The notes beneath the pieces were generated by a model. That model was given only the letters and a program-made list of their open reading frames with translations, was not told where the DNA came from and did not search any database. A program made the position numbers and the translations under genes. Source: Oncomelania hupensis (Eukaryota; Mollusca; Gastropoda; Littorinimorpha; Pomatiopsidae). From it: a stretch of DNA of 64,000 nt. Location of the stretch: assembly GCA_036898135.1 (NCBI GenBank), contig CM072511.1:77170754-77234753 (forward strand). The letters are read 5' to 3'. Shown here one piece after another: positions 56,990 to 64,000 of this stretch; within the stretch, counting starts at the first letter, position 1; each line of letters begins with the position of its first letter.

Positions 56990-57280
56990 ACAACACGATG
57001 ACTTCACAGTAGTGAAGAAACGGAAATTCCGAAGGTATAGCCTCGTCACCAGAACTTTAGGGCTTGCAAAGACCATCCTACAAGGCACGATGCAAAGAGG
57101 CAGAAGAAGAGGGAGACAGAAAAAGAGGCGGGAAGACACAATTTGAGAATGGACTGGCTTGACAGTGAAGTCATGCAGACTGCTGAGGGCTGGGAAAGAT
57201 GGATTACGCTGGTTAAATGATTATCTGTGATGCCCCAACGACTTTAGAGTTACGAGATAGGATAGTATAGGATAGGATGC
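56990..57280 (+). repeat. RTE LINE 3' fragment (plus) in family B copy 3
   Basis: From 'acaacacgatgac' to '(GATAG)n', the last about 290 bp of RTE, with several indels. Confidence 0.78.
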
Positions 57281-57625
57281 AACAACATTGGGTTATTTGA
57301 TCATACATGAGCATGAGAGGTCACATGAAGGTCAACGTCATCCCAAGCTCAAGGTCACTGAAGGTCAAGGTTATCCCAAGGTCAGATCACTGTTTTTTTT
57401 GGGCATAATACAACTTTAGCTATAGTTTATTTGATATTACAGAAGTGCATTTGAAGCCGGAAGTCAATGTCATCTCAAGATCAAGAGCATAGAAAGATCA
57501 AAGTCGGTATTTTAATGCGACTGTCTCTTTTTTTTTTTTCTGGGCAGTCATTTTTATGTTAAACATTGCAAGCTTTATAAGGAGCGTGTGGGTCATATGG
57601 GCTTTGTTCTTCTAATAATCCTTTC
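57281..57625 (+). repeat. Family B repeat, 3' part of copy 3, with AGGTCA half-sites
   Basis: 'ggttatttgatcatacatga', 'gaaggtcaaggttatcccaa' and 'ttttaatgcgactgtctc' align to 30058-30400. Confidence 0.75.
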
Positions 57626-57639
57626 TTAGCGACGTACCG

Positions 57640-58255
57640 ATTGACTGATCGACAACTGGACTGCTACTGAAGGTTGGCCCATGATTTTAAGTATCTGAAT
57701 ACCAACACTCAAGAAAATCGTCCCAGCCCTTGTTGAAGTACTGAGCAAAACGTTTTTAGCATCAAAATTACTCCAATGACCTTGATCTTTGCGGTAGAGT
57801 AAATTTGCTTGCACGGGGAGGATGGTCACTGGCTTGGTCAATGTTCATATGAAGTTTTGTTCAAAATCCATTATGTGGTTCTTGAAATATGGCGTCCAAC
57901 GGACTGACCGACCGATATATACATTAGGCTCGTTCTGACTATCCTCTTCTATGCTATCCTATCCTATCCCGTAACTTGAAAGTCGTTAAGGCACCACAGA
58001 TGATTGTTTAACCAGCGTACTCCATCTTTCTCTGTTCTCAGCAGCCCTCATGGCTTCAGTCAGTGTCAAACCAGTCCATTCTCGAATGTGGTCCTCCCAC
58101 CTCTTTTTCTGTCTCCTTATTCTTCTCCCTCCTTGCACCGTGCCTTGCAGGATGGTCTGCAAGGCCTGATGCTCTGGTGACGTTCTGACTACCGCCGACT
58201 ATTTCAGAATATTCAGAATATTTCTAGAATAGTCTGGAAATAAAATAATTTAAGG
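57640..58255 (-). repeat. Family A repeat, copy 6, split by RTE
   Basis: 'gaccttgatctttgcggtag', 'gaagttttgttcaaaatcc' and 'cgttctgacta' occur left of the RTE fragment; 'cgttctgactaccg' and 'gtctggaaataaaa' occur right of it. Confidence 0.65.
57942..58180 (-). mobile_element. RTE LINE 3' fragment with 11-bp target duplication
   Basis: Minus-strand RTE 3' end with the (TATCC)n tail at the left. Flanks CGTTCTGACTA at 57931-57941 and 58181-58191 are identical, so this is a 5'-truncated insertion made by target-primed reverse transcription. Confidence 0.85.
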
Positions 58256-58332
58256 GCGAAGTATGGGCGATGCATGCTATTGTAATTAATATCAGGTGTT
58301 GTTCAGTTTTGACTTTGAGGTGATTACTGCAG

Positions 58333-58449
58333 GTTTGCCAAATAGAACCGGCGAGTCGGGTGTGTTGGTTGAGCGACCAGCAAGTTCCTTACCTCTTGTA
58401 CGATAATCTGTGGATTGGCTATGAGAATACATACAGTGTTCAATTAAAG
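58333..58449 (+). CDS. GH18 exon 6: VPY and WIGY region
   Basis: The acceptor is gattactgcag (phase 0) and the donor gtaaac. It encodes VCQIEPASRVCWLSDQQVPY, then LLYDNLWIGYENTYSVQLK, matching the animal GH18 pattern 'EVC....VxxxDxxxVPYxxxxxxWVGYDxxxSIxxK'. It is separated from exon 5 by 18.6 kb containing two LTR retrotransposons. The exon ends in phase 0, and no following exon was found before 64000. Confidence 0.82.
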
Positions 58450-59356
58450 GTAAACGATTGGCGTTTTTTTTTTTAAAATCTCAAACGTTTGTATTGTGGT
58501 TTGTATCTCAAAGGTTTGCATTGTGATTTGTGTATATCTCAAACATTTACCCCCAAAGAGCAAGAACTAATAATATCGTTCATCACTTTACAAACGAAAG
58601 AAGATATAAACAAGATGGCAAGCAATTTAAATGTATTTCCAGACAACCACAGACATACAAATTGTGTCGAGTTGTGGTTTGTTTTATTCACTTCTCACAG
58701 ACAAAAACAACAACTAACACGTTAATACATGTAATAACAACGTTGTAATGAACTTGGAACACAGTTTGTCAATTACTCCACCTCCACCCTGTATCCTTTT
58801 CTTCCACACCTTTATGGAGCAGATGTTTCACTGGATAGATATCGGATGACACTACTCTGCAGCTGTGAAAGTCCAATGAACAGTACCCCAAGAGATACAG
58901 ATTTTGACTGCTTTGCACCATTTACTCTTCAGTCTCTCTTTTTTCTTTTAAAATATGCACTTTTTGACAACTTTATTGCAGTCATTTTTGTTTCTTATAT
59001 TACTGGGTAATTTACACTGATTTTGAGAATGTTGTGTGCTGTATTTGAAACATTAAAAACAGATTCTTTATTGATAATATTACATTAATTGAAAAGAATA
59101 TCGATCGCTTATAAGATATAATAGTCACTTATATATCTACACATATTTGCTTTGCTATAGGCCTGTACACCAAACTAATACTTACAACGGCTACCTTCAT
59201 TGTATGGAATTTCCCAAGCGCAGTTGAAGGATGCTTGCATAATCATTATGTAGGCCTACATTGTGCCAATGCCTCTAGCCAGTAGCAACGTGTGACGTCA
59301 TTGCATTGCTAGCTTACTGTCGCATACCGAATATAATCAGCACAGTAGCTCTGGCC
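58450..59356. other. Downstream intron or flank of GH18
   Basis: AT-rich. I searched both strands for the final GH18 barrel strand and did not see it. A short stretch near 58610-58690 resembles family C ('aaatgtatttccagaca'). Confidence 0.4.
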
Positions 59357-60325
59357 TAATTCCTCGGTCACACAGCACTCCACGTCTTAATCACGTACAA
59401 AACGTTCGGAAAATCTGGTGGACGTGGTCGTACGTGGTAATTTTCGGTCAATTTTGGTTTGGCCGTGCTTTGGACGAGGTATGGCCGTCGGCGGCTGTTC
59501 CACTGCTGAAGCACTGCCTAAGCACGGCTAACCACGTGTAAGCCTAAAAAAAAAATTGCACATGTTCTAAAACGAGGGGGAAAAAGGCGGCAAGTTATAC
59601 CGATCCAGATCTTGTACAAAACACCTCCAGTCATTTGCAGTATGCCTGGAAAGAAGGGTTCCTCTGCCAAGAAGAGGTCGACGAAGGCTCCCCAAGACTC
59701 CCAGGCCCAAGTCACAGTCCAGGTCCATGCTCCCCCTGCTGGTGCTGCCGGTCCAGACCCTGACCCTCATGCCGAGGTCTCAGAAAATTACGGTATTTAT
59801 ATGCCGCAAATCAGAAGTGATACAGAAGTGATTAGGCCGTGATCGGGACGTATTTCGAACTTGTTCGAGACGTCGTTAGGTAGTGCTATGTAGGTGGAAA
59901 AATCCATTTGTCAGTGATAAGTCGCTAAACACACGCTATTTCCCGTGATTCCAACGCGGTACATGCGTCCAATGACCGTGCTCTGGTCGTGACTGAACGC
60001 TAAACTTTCGCGTCTTACCGCGTCTCCCCAAGTTTTAATCACTGCCGGAACACGGATTACCACGCGTGTTTCACGTGTGTTGCACGTCTTTAACGCGTGT
60101 GTTACCCGTGGTTGTGCGCGGGCTAAAATTTTGAGCAGTTCAAAACTTTTTGCCGCGTCCGATGCCGTTCAGATTTCTTCCCGCGTCCTGCCACGTCTAT
60201 ACCTCGACCGTAGCTCGTCTTAACCTCGACATCAACGCGAACAACAACGTCCACTCCACGGGTAACAAATTTTGGACGCGCTTTGGCCGTGATTCAGCCG
60301 TAAAGGGCTGTGTGACCGGGGCTTA
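59357..60325. mobile_element. DNA-transposon-like element with terminal inverted repeats
   Basis: The ends cctcggtcacacagc (59362-59376) and gctgtgtgaccgggg (60307-60321) are inverted repeats with one mismatch. The interior (about 970 bp) is unusually rich in CG and ACGTG/CACGT motifs compared with its flanks. A small plus-strand frame at 59642-59841 (MPGKKGSSAKKRSTKAPQDS and on) could be the start of a lost protein. TAAT/TTAA at the borders would suit a 3-bp TWA-type duplication as in PIF/Harbinger elements, but the two sides do not match exactly. Confidence 0.62.
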
Positions 60326-60428
60326 AGGTCGGCTGTAGTCATATTTTGACTGAAGGGCGAAGGAAGAACAGAGTGCACATACGTGTTGTGAAATATTTGT
60401 GAAAATATAGTACTGTGTTTCAGAAAAA

Positions 60429-61140
60429 ATGTCTGCTTCAAGTGTTCAACCCAGCTCTAGTCAAGAAGATATTTTCTTGGAGACTCACTAAACGAAAATG
60501 TAGTTGAAGACTCTCAAAGCGAGTATTTAGCTTTTTCTGAAAATAGCCAAGCCATTTTGGAAATATACTAAACGTTTCATTTACAAATGAGCGAATTTTT
60601 TGAAAAACTTCCAAACAACCCTACAATAAAAATGGCAACACGTCCAAAAGAAAGCTTGTCAGTTCTGAAAAATTACAAACTCACTATAGTTGGAAAGACA
60701 TTGATGATTATTCTGAACAGAAATTGATTAAAACAAATGCTTTCATTGGAATGCTTGATATATCTGAAGCAGTAAAGAATACAAGTTTGGGCTATGAGCA
60801 AATAACTGACGTTCTAGTCAAAAGAGCAACAAAACTTCAAGATGATCAGACTAATTACGTTAGTGATGTTCTGAACTACGGTTTGTTGTTGGAGAGAGCT
60901 TTTTTCCTTGTAAAAATTCAAAGGAAAATTAAATGGGCTAATTATATAGAAAACAAATTAAACATTTCTCAAAACTATCCCTTAAAACTACGCAACTTAG
61001 CTCATTAGTTTGCTCATTATCCAAAGTTACATAAGCTGAATATTCCATTTTAAAAGAGAGTTGATGAGTAAGTCTAAACAAATTGTCGAGTTTAGGAAAG
61101 ATCTCGATGAATTTCGTACAAAATGGCAGCAAAGTAAGTA
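60429..61140 (+). pseudogene. Unidentified coding remnant
   Basis: A protein-like sequence runs along the plus strand in shifting frames. It starts MSASSVQPSSSQEDIFLET (60429), passes an open 95-codon piece (60724-61008: NAFIGMLDISEAVKNTSLGY, QITDVLVKRATKLQDDQTNY, VSDVLNYGLLLERAFFLVKI), then a TAG, then FAHYPKLHKLNIPF and finally MSKSKQIVEFRKDLDEFRTK to a TAA near 61139. Helical, charged composition and sense continuity across the breaks suggest a decayed gene. I do not recognise the family. It converges with the minus-strand small ORFs at 61642-63231. Confidence 0.45.
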
Positions 61141-61641
61141 AACCTGACAGAAAACGGGTCTAAACATGCCAGAAAACCAGTAATTAAAATCAATAGTCTG
61201 AAATGTAACGTGTGCATACTTGTCCTTCACATTCAGTCAAGGGCCTTCAACTCTTCCTGTCCTCAATCTTCAACTGCCAAAGTGGTCACAAGATTGACCT
61301 ATGAACTATTAGAGGTTCATATTGCTTGACTCCCGCTGATCTAAAAACAGTTTATGCCCTACCCCTCCTTCCCCTCTCTTACACTTACACAAGTAGCATT
61401 CACGCACACACAAACACACACCCTCTTATCCCTTGTCCACTTTCACTCACACACACACACACACACACACTCTCTCTCTCCTACTCCTCCCCACATGCAC
61501 CTTAAACAAAGTTAAACATTATGAGATTAACCCTCATCATCATCACCATATTGTTAGTTAAATAATAAAATAACACTCCCTACCCCCTCCACATGCACCA
61601 CACCTAACAGTTGCATCAAGCATTATGAGACTCATTCCCTA

Positions 61642-61857
61642 TTAAATGTGGAGGTCTGGTGGAAGTATTGTTTGCTTAACGAGGTAATCTTTTGTTGCCA
61701 TAGATAATGTTGAAATTCCAACAAGCTTACCAATGTCTGCGAGATCCATTTCCCATAAATCAACAGGCTTCAGTTTAAACAGAGATTTTGCTGTATTCAG
61801 TACAACTAGAATACCACTATGGTAGGCAGGATTCACAATGGTCTGTTCATATGGCAT
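61642..61857 (-). CDS. Small ORF, uncharacterised (71 aa)
   Basis: MPYEQTIVNPAYHSGILVVL, then NTAKSLFKLKPVDLWEMDLA and DIGKLVGISTLSMATKDYLV. There is one weakly hydrophobic stretch (SGILVVL) and an amphipathic C-terminus. No family is recognised. It is the last of three closely spaced minus-strand frames, an arrangement unlike host genes and more like a small viral or transposon gene set. Confidence 0.4.
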   Translation of the reverse strand: MPYEQTIVNPAYHSGILVVLNTAKSLFKLKPVDLWEMDLADIGKLVGISTLSMATKDYLVKQTILPPDLHI

Positions 61858-61997
61858 GCTCGTTTTTATATATATTAAAAATAAAATTTAAAAAACTATT
61901 ATTGCATTGAAAATACATCTAATGGTGGCTTTGTTTTTGATAATGGAGATGATTCAACAGTTTATTTTTCTATATATGTTTTTGGAGGTTTCTGTTT

Positions 61998-62366
61998 TTA
62001 CTTGTTGCCTTTGTAATACTTAATTATTAAGTAACAAGAAGCTCCCAGACCAGTTGCAGCAACAAAATAATAAACTTTTTTGCTTGAAGAAGATTGGTTT
62101 GGCTCTACCGATTCTTCATGTTTTGTTGCTAATGATTGGTGGTGCATTACTGGTTCTTCTTTTGACTGTTCTTTGTTTAATATATTAGCTTTTGTTTGTC
62201 TGTTCCATCTGGGTAATTTATTATATTCTGCTAACTTTTTACCAGCCAAGATTCGTCTGGGACTTTTTCCTTTAGTCCCTCTTTGTACTGGGTTCTTTGG
62301 AATCTCCTGTAGCATAGCCTTCTTTGTCTCTGGGATCCGATTCATCCCCAAATTAAAAGAGTCCAA
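61998..62366 (-). CDS. Small basic ORF with C-terminal membrane helix (122 aa)
   Basis: The N-terminal two thirds is basic (GTKGKSPRRILAGKKLAEYN, then KLPRWNRQTKANILNKEQSK). The C-terminus has one probable transmembrane helix (VYYFVAATGLGASCYLIIKY) and ends YKGNK, giving a tail-anchored layout. It starts about 33 bp after the reconstructed end of the preceding frame. The function is unknown. The compact spacing suggests it belongs to the same module as its neighbours. Confidence 0.42.
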   Translation of the reverse strand: MDSFNLGMNRIPETKKAMLQEIPKNPVQRGTKGKSPRRILAGKKLAEYNKLPRWNRQTKANILNKEQSKEEPVMHHQSLATKHEESVEPNQSSSSKKVYYFVAATGLGASCYLIIKYYKGNK

Positions 62367-62398
62367 TTTTAATGGCAGAGAAATTTACATGTTGAAAA

Positions 62399-62821
62399 GT
62401 TTTTAACCTAATAAAAAATGTGTAGCCCAGCTGAAAAGGGTGCCAACAAACCTCTAAACTTATAATACAGAGTCCTTGTCACCTCTCTAAGGCAATTATT
62501 AATAACAGGATCCTGATTCAAGTTATGAAATAAATCTTCTTCAGAATCTAAAACAATGAACTCTTATACAGTTTTTGTATATTACTTTATAATAAATCTC
62601 CCCAATCTTTTGACCATTTGTACTGCGAGCACTTTGTCATATCTATTATGTAAAGTAATGATTTCTTCAGATTTTAGTCTTAGTGCTTGTTCAGGTGTTA
62701 AGTTAAAACCTAAATATAGTTTTGATTTTCCTGAAGCAACCAAACTCATCAACCTCTCTCTTTTCTCTGTATAACCGTCAACGCTCATGGCTGTAACATT
62801 AATAGCTTCTTGGGTGAGCAA
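62399..62821 (-). pseudogene. Small ORF broken by frame changes (about 135 aa originally)
   Basis: The first frame, 62821-62582, reads INVTAMSVDGYTEKRERLMS, then FNLTPEQALRLKSEEIITLH and YDKVLAVQMVKRLGRFIIK. After the stop the same strand goes on in open sequence as EFIVLDSEEDLFHNLNQDPV and then NNCLREVTRTLYYKFRGLLA, ending near 62399. The two halves read as one helical protein separated by a stop and a second stop or short shift. The family is unknown. Confidence 0.4.
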
Positions 62822-63018
62822 TTCGTCGTAATTTATTTGTAATAGGAAGAAATTTAAAAAACAAAAGAATGTCTGGCGCTAATATGGTTCTTGGCACTGC
62901 TGCTGTCAACGCGTTAGTCTTTTCAGGTTCAAATTATTAAATAATTATTAAACAAATTTTGTTTTCAAAACTAGACAGGAAAGAAGAATGTAAACATCAT
63001 AACTTAGCAATGGAAAAA

Positions 63019-63231
63019 TTACCCCTGTGGGTGTGCCGGGGGTTTCTGTATGAATAGCCTCCCCACTTCCTGTAAAATGTAGTGCCCCACTTCCTGTAAA
63101 ATGTAGTGCTTTAAATTCCCACTGTTGTAGTCTTTCTCATTCCTACTCTGTTCTATCATACTATCTTCTTCTTTGCTAGACCAGTCCTCTACCTTTTTTC
63201 TTAAAAACTCTCCTGGGATAAAATTCCTCAT
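63019..63231 (-). CDS. Small ORF, doubtful (70 aa)
   Basis: MRNFIPGEFLRKKVEDWSSK, then a tandem repeat KHYILQEVG / HYILQEVG coded by a 27-bp direct repeat at about 63054-63112. It lies upstream of the other small minus-strand frames. It may be chance. Confidence 0.25.
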   Translation of the reverse strand: MRNFIPGEFLRKKVEDWSSKEEDSMIEQSRNEKDYNSGNLKHYILQEVGHYILQEVGRLFIQKPPAHPQG

Positions 63232-63314
63232 TTGTGTGTGAGGTCTGTTGTATCAGCTTGGGAATATTGGACGTTTTTTGACAAATGGTCACTGGGGCTT
63301 CCTAAGATATTATT

Positions 63315-63474
<160 letters not shown>

Positions 63475-63723
63475 ATATATATATGTGTGTGTGTGTGTGT
63501 GTTTTGTTGATATTTTATAATGATGTTTGTATTCTATTTTGTTTTTGTAAACGGGGGTTCGCTAAATTATAGCATAGCCTCAGCATTCCGTGTGTGAGAT
63601 GCCTTTAATGTAGAGTGACCGGCTGGTGGAGTGCCTTGAGTGTTACCACTGGGGTTGTTTCAGCAGATCTTGTATGCGGATCAGGTGTGTGTCCTATTTC
63701 AGCCAAGCTGTGGACTTGATTTT

Positions 63724-63785
63724 GTGGTCCTGATTCGGCTCTTTGCAGTCCGCTGGATCCTGTAAACAATGAAGAACAAAGAAAT
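63724..63785 (+). repeat. Short dispersed repeat shared with 6946-7000
   Basis: 'tgtggtcctgattcggct' and 'tttgcagtccg' followed by 'taaacaatgaa' occur at both places in the same order. Confidence 0.6.
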
Positions 63786-63965
63786 GGAAAAAAATATCAC
63801 AAGATCGCAAGGCGGAATACGAAAAAAACAGACTATTGCATCTTAATTTCGTTAATAAAAGAATGAAAGAAGGTCATGTTGATAAAACATTTGAAGATGT
63901 GCACCAATATTATTTATTTACCGGCACAACACTACATCCATTAAAATAACCAGTGTTATCGGATT

Positions 63966-64000
63966 CCTGTCCTATCCTATCCTTTCCCATAACTCGAATT
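63966..64000 (-). repeat. RTE LINE 3' end, entering from beyond the window
   Basis: 'cctgtcctatcctatcctt' then 'cccataactcgaa' is the RTE terminus in minus orientation. The rest is outside the window. Confidence 0.75.

Overview
The window is eukaryotic genomic DNA from an invertebrate, and a mollusc-like genome fits best. The reasons are GT-AG split exons, a GH18 chitinase-family gene with animal-type introns, many RTE-clade LINE copies with (GGATA)n tails, CR1/Jockey-type LINE fragments, Ty3/Gypsy elements including Gmr1-like ones, and very long simple repeats. The species cannot be fixed from sequence alone. Bacterial features such as operons, CRISPR or ribosome binding sites are absent.

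Layout. (1) 1-2.34 kb holds the last two visible exons of a plus-strand single-pass membrane protein, set among dispersed repeats. (2) 2.4-18 kb is gene-poor. It carries a degraded RTE LINE (3.84-5.68 kb), long microsatellites, and a cluster of RTE pieces at 12.8-18.0 kb in which a near full-length plus-strand copy faces an inverted 5' end. (3) 18.19-24.67 kb is one minus-strand Ty3/Gypsy element with matching LTRs and a 5-bp target duplication. Its gag is split by two LINE insertions, and one LTR carries a 74-bp foldback element. (4) 24.8-25.0 kb is an extreme poly-G tract. (5) From 27.2 to at least 58.45 kb a plus-strand GH18 gene is spread over six recognisable exons with mostly consistent phases. 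One intron appears to use a GC donor, and the catalytic motif reads DGLDLHWEYP, with His in place of the assisting Asp. Upstream lies a decayed duplicate of its first exon. (6) The introns of that gene are packed with mobile DNA. The 18.5-kb intron between exons 5 and 6 contains two sense-oriented Gmr1-like Gypsy elements, whose integrase lies before reverse transcriptase. The first (40.05-48.25 kb) has an uninterrupted 1454-residue gag-pol, nearly identical LTRs, a tRNA-Pro-type primer site and a CTAAG duplication. The second (50.37-56.11 kb) is broken, lacks RNase H and sits inside an older LTR of its own family, with a TGTAG duplication. (7) 59.36-60.33 kb is a terminal-inverted-repeat element. 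(8) 60.4-63.2 kb holds a plus-strand coding remnant facing a compact minus-strand set of small ORFs, probably a virus-like or transposon module of unknown kind. It is followed by a perfect 24-bp inverted repeat around a (TA)n tract.

Only the membrane-protein exons and the GH18 exons look like host genes. Almost all other coding potential is retroelement-derived, much of it nested, and the order of several insertions can be read from target duplications. The final GH18 barrel exon, the GH18 signal-peptide exon and the extracellular part of the membrane protein were not found in the window.
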